In this document: one piece after another, positions 6,200-13,915 of the stretch
How the letters are laid out: each line of letters starts with the position of its first letter
How positions within the stretch are numbered: the stretch's first letter is position 1
Assembly (NCBI GenBank): GCA_903925445.1
Contig: CAIYFE010000340.1
Span: 1-15,507 of the forward strand
Source of the DNA: an uncultured Burkholderiales bacterium
GTDB lineage: Bacteria > Pseudomonadota > Gammaproteobacteria > Burkholderiales > Burkholderiaceae_C
Reading direction: 5' to 3'
Length of the DNA: 15,507 nt
The notes under the pieces: model-generated
Told to the model about the DNA's origin: nothing
Databases searched by the model: none
What the model saw: only the letters and a program-made list of their open reading frames with translations
Position numbers and translations under genes: made by a program

Positions 6200-8335
6200 T
6201 TAAAAACGCCGCGTTTGCGACACAGGGTCATCGAACTTTGGAACTTGCTGATTTTTCGGGGCGGCGCAGGCAATCTCTGCACCTTGGCGTGCAAACAGGG
6301 GCAACTTATTCAAGGGCGCATCCACGGTGTGTGATTGGCCGGCTTCAAAACGTTGTCCAGTCTCAAAGTCAAACCAAGCTTCGCCTGCAGAAAGTTGTGG
6401 CAAATAAACCGTGCGTTGGGTTTGACCTTGCGCAACCACCGGTGCCACCAACAACCATGCGCCCAACATGAAGTCGTCGCAATCTTCGAAGCACTTCTCG
6501 TCGTTGGGGAAGTCGTAAAAAGTGGGTCGAATGATGGGCTCGTGATGCACAGATGCACGTTCAAACAGTGACCACAAGTAAGGCATCAAGGTGTAGCGCA
6601 ACTCAATGGCGCGAATGACGTCGTCTTTGACCTCCGGGTGCATCCACGGCAAATTGCTGATATTGCCGGCTTTCCATGAATTCATGACCATGCGAGGGTT
6701 GAGGCAGCTGGCTTGCACCCAACGCAGAAATAATTCGGCATCGGGCAGGGGGCCAAAAAATCCACCCACATCGTGCCCCACGTTGAACATGCCTGACAAG
6801 CTCATTTGCAGTGCGGTGCGGATGTTCCATTTCAACGTTCGCCAGCTGGTGGTGTTGTCACCCGACCAAGTTTGCGCATAACGCTGAATGCCCGGAGGGC
6901 CAGCGCGTGTGACGGTAAACACGTGTTCGCGTCCCAAAGCTTGCGCTTGGGCTTCAAAGGTGGCGCGGGTCATCAGCAAGGCATGCAGCGGACGTGAACG
7001 GTGCATGGCAATGGCTTGCCCCCAGCCGTTCGAACGTGCGTCTTCGTTCAAGATGGCGTATTCGTTGTTGTCGTTCCAGCCTGCATCAATGCCGTAATCC
7101 AAAATCTTGGCCTTGAGTTGAGATTGCCACCACGCAACTGCCTTGGGGTTGGTGAAATCCAAGTGCGCACCTTGACCATCCCAATAGGGTTCGACCACAG
7201 GTTCTTGTTGCGCATCTTGGATGAAGGTTTTCGTGGTGACGTGTTCATCAAACGCCGGATGGTCATCCAACAAGCAGGGTTTGATGTTGGCCACCAAATG
7301 CATGCCGTGGTCGTGAAATTTTTGGTTCAGCGATTTGGGATCAGGAAATTTGTCGTGATTCCAAGTGAACACATAACGTCGCTTGCCCCGCGTCGAGTAA
7401 CCCGATCCGTAATGAAAGGCCGATACTGGCACGCGGTGGTGTTGGGTCAAGTCAATGAATTGCGACAGTTGATGTTGTGCATCTGGCGAGTCGGCCAAGC
7501 CCATGGCCGTTTGCGCATAACCCAAAGTCCAGCGCGGAGGCAGGTGCGTGCCGCCTATGAGTTGCATGAATTGGGCGATCACTTCGGCCGGTGTGTTACC
7601 CACCATCAAGTAGTAATCCAAGTCGCCATCGTCGATGTCAATGTAGCGATAAAAGTCGTGGTAGTTGTCGTGTTCGCAACCGAAATCAAACGTGCAGCTG
7701 GCCAGTGTGTCGTAGTAAATGCCAACCCATTGCCCCTGCGGCGTGCGACTCAAAACAAAAGGCCAATGCTTGTAGAGCGGATCGCCATGCTCGGGGTCAT
7801 AGCCCAGTGAGTCCATCGCCAACGTGCGCAGGCGACGACCGCTGAGATTGAGCGGGCCTGTTTTGTCGCCCAAGCCATAAAACTTTTCGGCATCGTCGCG
7901 CTGGATGTAATGGCGCACAGCGCCCGTGCGTTTGTCGCTCAAGTAAGCGCTGGTGCTGCGATCGCTGAGCACCATTTGTTCACGTCCTTGGTGTTGCCAA
8001 TGCCACACCAAGCGCAAGGGGTTGGCGTGCAGTTCAACGCGCAACTCTGAACTCTTGAGGCTGAGCAATCCGTTGTTGATCTGTTGATCAAGATTGGGTG
8101 CAGCAAAACCGGACACATCGTCGCGGCTCCTGCCTTGCCAAGGTACATCGTTGGTTGGATTGGTCTGCGGCGCAATCGCCCACGTGTTGGGTTCCAGGTA
8201 GCCCGTGGTGGGTTTGAAAGTGACACGTGCCATGCGCTCGCTCAAAAAGCGCAGCCGCAGTTGGCCGCGCTGAGGCAAGTTGATCTCGGCGCCATTGGAT
8301 TGCGGCGTCCATTGTTCTGCGTTCCAAGGCGTCAT
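6200..8335 (-). CDS. GH31 alpha-glycosidase, substrate uncertain (alpha-glucosidase or atypical sulfoquinovosidase)
   Basis: A 711-residue cytoplasmic glycoside hydrolase (no signal peptide) with an N-terminal beta-sandwich (about 25-255), a TIM barrel (about 265-600) and C-terminal beta domains. The retaining catalytic pair is clear: nucleophile Asp422 in GWNDNNEY and acid/base Asp493 in TWSGDNTTSW; HDVGGFFG (521-528) is the usual barrel-end motif. In GKRRYVFTW (317-325), Arg319 lines up with the sulfonate-binding Arg301 of E. coli YihQ, but YihQ Trp304 falls on Val322 and Tyr508 on Phe526. So by sequence it belongs with the WNDNNE-type alpha-glucosidases and not with classical sulfoquinovosidases. 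The ATG overlaps the stop of the ABC ATPase gene (ATGA), with AGGA 8 bases upstream, so it ends the transport operon and very likely acts on the imported glycoside. Confidence 0.9.
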   Translation of the reverse strand: MTPWNAEQWTPQSNGAEINLPQRGQLRLRFLSERMARVTFKPTTGYLEPNTWAIAPQTNPTNDVPWQGRSRDDVSGFAAPNLDQQINNGLLSLKSSELRVELHANPLRLVWHWQHQGREQMVLSDRSTSAYLSDKRTGAVRHYIQRDDAEKFYGLGDKTGPLNLSGRRLRTLAMDSLGYDPEHGDPLYKHWPFVLSRTPQGQWVGIYYDTLASCTFDFGCEHDNYHDFYRYIDIDDGDLDYYLMVGNTPAEVIAQFMQLIGGTHLPPRWTLGYAQTAMGLADSPDAQHQLSQFIDLTQHHRVPVSAFHYGSGYSTRGKRRYVFTWNHDKFPDPKSLNQKFHDHGMHLVANIKPCLLDDHPAFDEHVTTKTFIQDAQQEPVVEPYWDGQGAHLDFTNPKAVAWWQSQLKAKILDYGIDAGWNDNNEYAILNEDARSNGWGQAIAMHRSRPLHALLMTRATFEAQAQALGREHVFTVTRAGPPGIQRYAQTWSGDNTTSWRTLKWNIRTALQMSLSGMFNVGHDVGGFFGPLPDAELFLRWVQASCLNPRMVMNSWKAGNISNLPWMHPEVKDDVIRAIELRYTLMPYLWSLFERASVHHEPIIRPTFYDFPNDEKCFEDCDDFMLGAWLLVAPVVAQGQTQRTVYLPQLSAGEAWFDFETGQRFEAGQSHTVDAPLNKLPLFARQGAEIACAAPKNQQVPKFDDPVSQTRRF

Positions 8336-9369
8336 GGGCGTGGTCCTAGTGCTTGGCCTTGGGCATCAAAGCTGTGAATGTGCGCTGGGTGGGTGGTGAG
8401 GTGAAGGACTTGGGCGACCGCAGGGGGCGCGGTGTCTTGCAGCAAGGCCTCGATTTTTGTGCCATCGGCCAGTTGGCCTTGCACCAATGTTTGAGCGCCC
8501 ATGTATTCGGTGTTTTTCACCGTCACAGCCCAACCTTCGTGTGCATCGCAGGTCGTGAAATGTTCAGGCCGAATGCCAATTTCATGGGCTTGACTTTGAA
8601 TGGAAAAATTGTGCGCAGGTTGCGTCAATAAGCTTTGGGCAGGAATGAAGTTCATCCGAGGACTGCCAATAAAGCCGGCAACAAATTTGTTGACAGGACG
8701 CTCGTACAGCGCTTGTGGTGTACCGATTTGCTCAATCTGGCCTTGACGCAACACCACAATGCGATCGGCCAAGGTCATGGCTTCGACTTGATCGTGTGTG
8801 ACGTAAATCATGGTCGCACCCAAGCGTTGATGGAGTTCGCGCAACTCACTGCGCATCGAAACGCGCAACTCAGCGTCCAAGTTGGAAAGCGGTTCATCGA
8901 ATAAAAATATTTTTGGCTCGCGCACAATGGCGCGTCCAATCGCCACACGTTGGCGTTGCCCGCCAGAGAGTTGCGTGGGGCGACGATCCAGCAGCTGATC
9001 AAGACGCAACAACTTTGCAGCTTCTTGCACTTTTTGCGCGATGGTTGACTTGTCCACGCCCATGTTCTCAAGGCCGAAGGCCATGTTGGCATACACGCTC
9101 ATGTGAGGGTAAAGCGCGTAAGACTGAAACACCATGGCGCAACCTCGGTCGGCAGCTGACACTGCATTCACAACTTCAGTGTCAATGCGAATGTCACCCG
9201 AAGTGGTGTCTTCCAACCCTGCAATCATGCGCAGCAAGGTGGATTTGCCGCAACCTGAAGGGCCCACAAACACCATGAATTCACCGTGCTGGACTTGTAA
9301 ATCGATGTGTTGAATGACGTGGGTGTTGCCAAACGATTTGGCAACGGCTTGAAGTTCTAAGGTGGACAC
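8332..9369 (-). CDS. ABC transporter ATPase of the UgpC/MalK/MsmX type
   Basis: A 345-residue ATP-binding subunit energising a sugar importer of the CUT1 group. Walker A GPSGCGKST (36-44), Q-loop Gln82 in FQSYALYPHM, signature LSGGQ (134-138), Walker B IFLFDEP (154-160) and H-loop His192 are all intact. After about residue 235 comes a TOBE/OB-fold regulatory domain (GIRPEHF and following). The start is GTG at 9369, with AGAGGA about 9 bases upstream; it follows the permease stop by 14 bases and overlaps the GH31 gene by 4 bases. In the sulfo-SMO clusters the equivalent is SmoH. ATPases of this kind are often shared between importers, so the gene alone says little about the sugar. Confidence 0.94.
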   Translation of the reverse strand: MSTLELQAVAKSFGNTHVIQHIDLQVQHGEFMVFVGPSGCGKSTLLRMIAGLEDTTSGDIRIDTEVVNAVSAADRGCAMVFQSYALYPHMSVYANMAFGLENMGVDKSTIAQKVQEAAKLLRLDQLLDRRPTQLSGGQRQRVAIGRAIVREPKIFLFDEPLSNLDAELRVSMRSELRELHQRLGATMIYVTHDQVEAMTLADRIVVLRQGQIEQIGTPQALYERPVNKFVAGFIGSPRMNFIPAQSLLTQPAHNFSIQSQAHEIGIRPEHFTTCDAHEGWAVTVKNTEYMGAQTLVQGQLADGTKIEALLQDTAPPAVAQVLHLTTHPAHIHSFDAQGQALGPRP

Positions 9370-9383
9370 AAAAAATCCTCTGA

Positions 9384-10430
9384 TTATTTAACGCCAGCAC
9401 TGGCAATGCCTGTTGTGATGTAGCGCTGCAAAAATGCAAACACCAGCGTCACGGGCAATAAGGTGATGACTGTCATGGCCAGCAGGTAATGCCATTGCGT
9501 GTTGAGTTCGCCTTGGAAAGAGTTCAATGCCAATTGCAAGGTGAAGAATTCCGATTTGGACAAGACAATCAAAGGCAGCAAGAAATCATTCCATCGCCAC
9601 ATGACAGAAAAGATCGCCAACACCGCCAAAGCAGGCGCGCTCAAGGGCAGCACAATGCGCCAGTAAATGCGCCATTCGCTGGCGTGGTCCATGCGAGCGG
9701 CTTCTAAGAGTTCATCGGGGATGGTCAACATGTATTGCCGCAGCAAAAACACCCCCGTGGGCGTGGCAACAGCGGGCAAGATGACGCCCCACAAACTGTT
9801 GAGTAAGCCTACCGAGTTGATGACCAAAAAGATAGGCACCAGCACGATGGTGGGCGGAATCATCAAGGTAGCAATGATCAACAAGAACACCGCCTTTTGA
9901 CCCGTGAACTTGTACTTCGAAAGCGCAAAGGCAGCCATTGAATTGAACAGCAATGTCAATGCAGTGGCGACGACCGTGATGAAGACGCTGTTGAACAAAT
10001 AAGTGCCAAAAGCAAATTTGCCAAACAACTCGGTGTAATTGCTGGTTGCAAATTTCAACTCACGCACTGGCTGGCGTTGCTGAATGTTGACCTGCACTGT
10101 TTCTTGGGGTTGGGCTGGATCGACCATCGTGGCCATGATGCCAATGCGACTGACCTGCGCCATTTGCTTGACTTCACCTTGCTCTGTGGTCACGTTGAAC
10201 AAAGGCAGTGCTTGTGGGTAGTTTTCGACTTGCACCGTGCGTTGCGCATAGGGCAAGAACGTTGGCGGAAATTCTCCAATGGCGGCTTCGGTTTTGAAAG
10301 ACGACATCAGCAACCACAAGACGGGCGCAAACAAGGTGAACAAACCCACCACCAAGTAGGCGTAGCTCAAAGCATCGGTCCAGCCAAAGCGTTGGGCATG
10401 TCGGGTGCGGGTGAGAAATTTCAACAACAT
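9384..10430 (-). CDS. ABC sugar permease, MalG-like, with enlarged periplasmic loop
   Basis: A 348-residue inner-membrane permease of the CUT1 importer. TM1 spans about residues 22-45 and five more helices lie between about 143 and 340. The EAA coupling loop that docks the ATPase is LLEAARMDHASEWRIYWRIVLP (starting at 241). The segment between TM1 and TM2 (about 46-142) is near 100 residues, larger than in typical 280-residue MalG-like permeases, and reads as a soluble, mostly beta-type insert (VQVEN, SRIGIMATMV, TVQVNI, VRELKF). The ATG is preceded by AAGGTG at 7 bases and lies 1 base after the stop of the other permease gene, so translation is coupled. In Agrobacterium the pair corresponds to SmoE/SmoG by position; which is which is not claimed here. 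Confidence 0.92.
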   Translation of the reverse strand: MLLKFLTRTRHAQRFGWTDALSYAYLVVGLFTLFAPVLWLLMSSFKTEAAIGEFPPTFLPYAQRTVQVENYPQALPLFNVTTEQGEVKQMAQVSRIGIMATMVDPAQPQETVQVNIQQRQPVRELKFATSNYTELFGKFAFGTYLFNSVFITVVATALTLLFNSMAAFALSKYKFTGQKAVFLLIIATLMIPPTIVLVPIFLVINSVGLLNSLWGVILPAVATPTGVFLLRQYMLTIPDELLEAARMDHASEWRIYWRIVLPLSAPALAVLAIFSVMWRWNDFLLPLIVLSKSEFFTLQLALNSFQGELNTQWHYLLAMTVITLLPVTLVFAFLQRYITTGIASAGVK

Positions 10431-10431
10431 G

Positions 10432-11409
10432 TCATCGCACCTTTTGGCCAGCTTCTTTGGCGCGTGTGAGTTTGAGTTGCAACAGCGTGAGCGCGATCAG
10501 ACCTAGCGCCAAGGCCAGTGATGCGGCAGCGGCCAAGCCATACAAATGAATTTGTTCCGCAAAACCCGTTTGATAAATGAATTGAACGATGAACGTGGTG
10601 GCCGATCCAGGCCCACCGCCCGTCAACACAAACACTTCGTCAAACACTTGTACTGCGCGAATCATGGCCAAGACCAACACCACAATCAAATTGGGCATGA
10701 GCAAGGGCAGGGTGATGCGGCTGAGTGTTCGCCAAGGTGAGGCTTTGTCCATCAAAGCGGCTTCATACACATCTTTGGGAATGGCCTGCAAGCCCGCCAG
10801 CAAGATGAGGGTGTAAAAGCCCATGTGCGCCCAAATGGAGACAAAAATTGTCCAGAAAAAAGCCCAATGGCCGTCGGTGAGCCAATCGATGGGGTGCTGA
10901 TCAAGCGCGACCAAAGCCGCATTGAAAACACCTTGGCTTTTGAGCAGCCATTTCCAGATCAAAGCCACGACAACGGGCGAGAGCAACACAGGGTAGAAAA
11001 ATACGCCGCGCCAAAATCCACGACCCATGATTTTTCGGTTCAACACCAAGGCAGTGAGCAAAGAAAACAAAACCATCAGCGAGACTTGTATGACGCTGAA
11101 CTTCAAGGTGTTGCCGATCGCGCGCCAAAACACATCTTTGCGGCAGCTTTGAAAATCAAAGTAATCGCGACATTCAAAAAGAATTTGAAAATTCTCTGCC
11201 CCCGTGAAAGGGCGCTCCGAGGGCATCAACGCAACGCCGCCCGAGGTGGCGTACAACACGTTGATGACAATGGGCAAAAACGTGAAAAGTCCAAACACCA
11301 ACAAGTTCGGGCCAACAAACAACCAAGCCAGACGCGACTGCCCCAGCCATTTCTGGCTGAGGGCAAACACAGGTTCTAGAAGGTTAAAAAAGAACGCAAG
11401 AAACCGCAC
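10432..11409 (-). CDS. ABC sugar permease, MalF/UgpA-like
   Basis: A 325-residue inner-membrane permease with six helices: TM1 about 27-53, the rest between about 103 and 312. The EAA loop is YEAALMDKASPWRTLSRITL (215-234) followed by PLLMPN. Between TM1 and TM2 two cysteines, Cys80 and Cys89 in FECRDYFDFQSC, face the periplasm and could form a disulfide. The start is GTG at 11409, 9 bases after the binding-protein stop. No Shine-Dalgarno site is visible, and an in-frame TTG at 11418 is a possible alternative, so the exact N-terminus is uncertain. It forms the channel with the MalG-like partner. Confidence 0.92.
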   Translation of the reverse strand: MRFLAFFFNLLEPVFALSQKWLGQSRLAWLFVGPNLLVFGLFTFLPIVINVLYATSGGVALMPSERPFTGAENFQILFECRDYFDFQSCRKDVFWRAIGNTLKFSVIQVSLMVLFSLLTALVLNRKIMGRGFWRGVFFYPVLLSPVVVALIWKWLLKSQGVFNAALVALDQHPIDWLTDGHWAFFWTIFVSIWAHMGFYTLILLAGLQAIPKDVYEAALMDKASPWRTLSRITLPLLMPNLIVVLVLAMIRAVQVFDEVFVLTGGGPGSATTFIVQFIYQTGFAEQIHLYGLAAAASLALALGLIALTLLQLKLTRAKEAGQKVR

Positions 11410-11418
11410 AACGCAAAC

Positions 11419-12708
11419 TTATTTTTGCGCCTGCTTGACGGCATCTTGCATGTCGGCATTGATTTTGTTGAGGGCTTCATCCACGCTCAGCTCGCCCACC
11501 ACGGCTTGCGTCACGCGAGACACAGTCGGCAACATCAAAGCGCGGTTGTATTTGTAGCCTTGAAATTTGTAGGCCACGGGCGACAAGTTGGCCACGCCGC
11601 CACTGAACACGCCAAGTGCCGCCTTGGCAGCAGGTTGCGCGCTGGTGTAGTTGACGCCTTTTTTGGCCAGGCCAGCATGTGCAGGGATGTTGTTGGTTTT
11701 GGCGATGAAGTCGGCGTAGTTGGCCTCGGCTGCCATGAAACTCAAAAATGCCGCTGTTTCCTTGGGCGACTTGCTGGTTTTCAAAGCCACCCAAGCCGCG
11801 CCACCTGGAATGCCGGTGCAAGCCGCTGTGCCGCACGGGTTGGGGACGGCTTCCCAATCAAATTTGGTGCCAATGTCTTTTTGCAAACGGTTGATTTGCC
11901 AAGAGCCTGACAACACCATGACCACATTGCCGTTGATGAACTCGCCAATCGAATCGGCGTAAGTGGAGCCGCCCGATCCTGCCCAGACTTCTTTGAGCAT
12001 GGTGCCGTCTTTGTGCCAGCCAACAAACTTGTTGACGGTGGTTTTGTAACCCGCATCCAGCACCAAATCGCCTTTGGCATCAAAAATTGCTGCGCCGTTG
12101 CTGATGGCTGGACCCGCAAAGCGGTGACCGGAGCGATCCCAAGCCATGGCGGCTTTGGTTTGCGTGGCCTTGGCCACTTTGTTGGCAGCAGCAGCCCATT
12201 CGTCCCAAGTGGCTTTGGGGCCGGGCAGCGCGACTTTGGCTTGGTCAAACAATGTTTTGTTCACGTAGGGGCCGGTCATGGTCAGTTGTGACATGAAACC
12301 GTAAATCCCTTTGTCGCCCGCAGCGGGGCTCAACCAAGGCGCTGTGGAGCCGAACTGCGTGTCGAAATATTTGCGGTCTTTGAGGTTGGGCGAGATGTCC
12401 ATGTAGAACTTAGACAAGCCACCCAAATCGGTGACTCGCGCAATGTCGGGGCCTTGGCCTGCGGCAAGTTGAACGGGCAGTTGCTCCACAATGGTTTTGT
12501 AGGGCACGGTGTCCACCACCACTTTCACGCCAGGATTTTGAGCTTCAAATTTTTTGGCCAATTCCGCGGTGACGTCACACTCCACGCCGTCTTGGTAACA
12601 CATGACACGCACTTCTTGTGCTTGAACAGACAGAGCGCCAGCGCTCAACAAAGCTGCGGCCAAGAGTTTGTATGTGTGGCCTTGCAACATCGATTCGTTT
12701 TTTGACAT
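11419..12708 (-). CDS. Periplasmic sugar-binding protein of the ABC importer (extracellular solute-binding family 1)
   Basis: A 429-residue solute-binding protein. Residues 1-30 are a Sec signal (basic and Ser-rich start, then LLAAALLSAGALSVQA), with likely cleavage after Ala30; there is no lipobox. The family 1 (MalE/UgpB) fold is supported by FEAQNPGVKVVV (54-65), AAGQGPDIARV (82-92) and NGNVVMVLSGSWQINRL (259-275). Cys37/Cys44 and Cys292/Cys297 are two closely spaced pairs likely to be disulfides. The start at 12708 is set by AAAGGTG 5 bases upstream; a longer frame to 12783 has no such site and lacks signal character. It heads the importer block and would fix what is imported. By position it corresponds to SmoF (the SQGro-binding protein), but I cannot confirm ligand residues. 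Confidence 0.9.
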   Translation of the reverse strand: MSKNESMLQGHTYKLLAAALLSAGALSVQAQEVRVMCYQDGVECDVTAELAKKFEAQNPGVKVVVDTVPYKTIVEQLPVQLAAGQGPDIARVTDLGGLSKFYMDISPNLKDRKYFDTQFGSTAPWLSPAAGDKGIYGFMSQLTMTGPYVNKTLFDQAKVALPGPKATWDEWAAAANKVAKATQTKAAMAWDRSGHRFAGPAISNGAAIFDAKGDLVLDAGYKTTVNKFVGWHKDGTMLKEVWAGSGGSTYADSIGEFINGNVVMVLSGSWQINRLQKDIGTKFDWEAVPNPCGTAACTGIPGGAAWVALKTSKSPKETAAFLSFMAAEANYADFIAKTNNIPAHAGLAKKGVNYTSAQPAAKAALGVFSGGVANLSPVAYKFQGYKYNRALMLPTVSRVTQAVVGELSVDEALNKINADMQDAVKQAQK

Positions 12709-12713
12709 GGAAA

Positions 12714-12720
12714 CACCTTT
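12714..12720 (-). promoter_or_regulatory. Shine-Dalgarno site of the binding-protein gene
   Basis: AAAGGTG on the minus strand, 5 bases before the ATG at 12708. It decides the start against the upstream in-frame ATG at 12783. Confidence 0.65.
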
Positions 12721-12733
12721 TGTTAAACGTATG

Positions 12734-12743
12734 ATGAATGGTA
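12734..12743 (-). promoter_or_regulatory. Candidate operator, copy 2 (TACCATTCAT)
   Basis: An exact 10-base repeat of the motif at 4084-4093, 25 bases before the binding-protein ATG and in the same orientation relative to its gene. The match in position and orientation before the first genes of two functionally linked blocks is the reason for listing it. Confidence 0.35.
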
Positions 12744-12786
12744 GTTGGATGAGTGCAGTGTGAACCCTAGCGTTTTCACCCATGCA

Positions 12787-13911
12787 TCACCGACCGGAGA
12801 GGGAAAATGTGCCGCGCTTCAGATCAATGGCTTGCCCCGTGCGCGCAGATTCTTGTGCCGCCAAGCCCATGCGAACAGCGGCCAGACCATCGTGCAAGCT
12901 GACTTCGAGTTGGCCTCGTCCTTGAACGACGGCTTGAAATTTTTGGTGTTGGTAAAAAGTAGAGCCGTTGTGATCGCCAGCGGCCAAGGCTGCAGGGTCG
13001 ACAGGCACTTCCAATTCGCTGGGGCCTTTGGGGTGGCGAGGGCTCAAGACCAACAAAGGTGTGGGCGGCGCACCCAAATGCGCTGGCCAAAAACGGCCTG
13101 GACCGGGCACAAAACATTCGACTTTGGCGTTGGGGCCGACCACGGAAATTTCTTCTTGGTAGCGCGCGCCTTCGGCAAACATGCACAGCTCCAGCATGGC
13201 ACGTTGGCCAGATTCAAAGTCAACCACGACGTAGGCGTTGTCCAGAATGTCCGGTGTGCCTTGTGGATATTGCTCGTCCAAGTGGTTGTGCGCGACAGAG
13301 GCCGAGGCGTAAACGCGGGTAGGTTCGCTTTGGGTGAGCAAGCGCATCAAGTCAAAGAAGTGGCAGCATTTTTCAACCAAGGTGCCGCCGGTGAAGCGGT
13401 TGAAGCGGTTCCAGTCACCGACCTTGGTGAGAAACGGAAAACGGTGCTCTCGAATGCTGATCAGGTTGACAGCGCCTGTGTTGCGTTGGCTGTGAACTTC
13501 ATCGACCAAGCGCTGGATGGGGGGCATGTAGCGGTACTCCATCGCGACCCAAATGGCTTGCGTGTAGTGCTTGGCCAATTCTTGCAGTTCACGCACTTGT
13601 TCGATGGAGGTGCAAGCTGGTTTTTCCAGCAAGACTGGAATTTGCCGCAAGCTGGCGATGTGCTTGATTTGTTCAGCATGTCGAAAGTTGGGGCTGGTGA
13701 TGACCAAGCAATCCACGTCATCGGCCAAGATCACCTCGTCCATTGTGGCGCTGCGTTTGGCCGAGGGTGCAAAGCTCAGGCTGAGTTGAGCCATGTGCTC
13801 ATCGGGCTCAAAGATGCGTGTGACCACGGCGTTGTTGAGCAGCGCGATGTTGCGCAAATGTTCTTGTCCCATCATGCCGCAGCCGATGAATCCGTAGCGA
13901 GTCAGTGTCAT
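12787..13911 (-). CDS. Gfo/Idh/MocA-fold NAD(P)-dependent enzyme: sugar dehydrogenase or NAD-dependent glycosidase
   Basis: A 374-residue protein with an N-terminal Rossmann domain, dinucleotide motif GFIGCGMMG (7-15), and the family EKP motif (96-98, Lys97) in VLLEKPACTS. The C-terminal alpha/beta domain has GGTLVEKCCHFFDLMRLL (175-192), where His184 and Asp187 take the place of the usual HxxD catalytic region. Most relatives oxidise a sugar or cyclitol hydroxyl with NAD. Some members of this fold instead cleave glycosides by a transient NAD oxidation: GH109, and GH188 (SqgA), which are NAD-dependent sulfoquinovosidases. Given the context the second possibility is attractive, but I see no residue that proves it. 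The start at 13911 directly precedes the Rossmann strand; longer frames run into glpK. It follows the glpK stop by 4 bases, so the two are co-transcribed. Confidence 0.88.
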   Translation of the reverse strand: MTLTRYGFIGCGMMGQEHLRNIALLNNAVVTRIFEPDEHMAQLSLSFAPSAKRSATMDEVILADDVDCLVITSPNFRHAEQIKHIASLRQIPVLLEKPACTSIEQVRELQELAKHYTQAIWVAMEYRYMPPIQRLVDEVHSQRNTGAVNLISIREHRFPFLTKVGDWNRFNRFTGGTLVEKCCHFFDLMRLLTQSEPTRVYASASVAHNHLDEQYPQGTPDILDNAYVVVDFESGQRAMLELCMFAEGARYQEEISVVGPNAKVECFVPGPGRFWPAHLGAPPTPLLVLSPRHPKGPSELEVPVDPAALAAGDHNGSTFYQHQKFQAVVQGRGQLEVSLHDGLAAVRMGLAAQESARTGQAIDLKRGTFSLSGR

Positions 13912-13915
13912 GAAG

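Larger units (their letters stand above)
12709..12786 (-). promoter_or_regulatory. Putative internal promoter before the binding-protein gene
   Basis: This 78-base gap is the only sizeable spacer in the minus-strand operon. Reading toward the binding-protein gene, TTCACA (a near -35) is followed 15 bases later by TACCAT (a weak -10 overlapping the candidate operator). A GTGAA/TTCAC stem of 5 bp with a 10-base loop near 12770-12776 is too weak to call a terminator. A separate promoter for the importer and GH31 genes is plausible but unproven. Confidence 0.35.

Noticed and set aside
7001..7810. A 269-codon open frame on the plus strand
   Set aside because: It lies wholly antisense to the GH31 barrel, which has intact catalytic motifs; no family resemblance and no ribosome binding site.
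6200..8335. Naming the GH31 yihQ/smoI outright
   Set aside because: Two of three YihQ sulfoquinovose-recognition positions differ and the nucleophile motif is of another type, so only the family is claimed.
8332..12708. Glycerol 3-phosphate importer (ugpABCE) because of glpK nearby
   Set aside because: An accompanying GH31 and Gfo/Idh enzyme, and no ugpQ phosphodiesterase, point to a glycoside; the binding protein does not read as UgpB to me. Not fully excluded.
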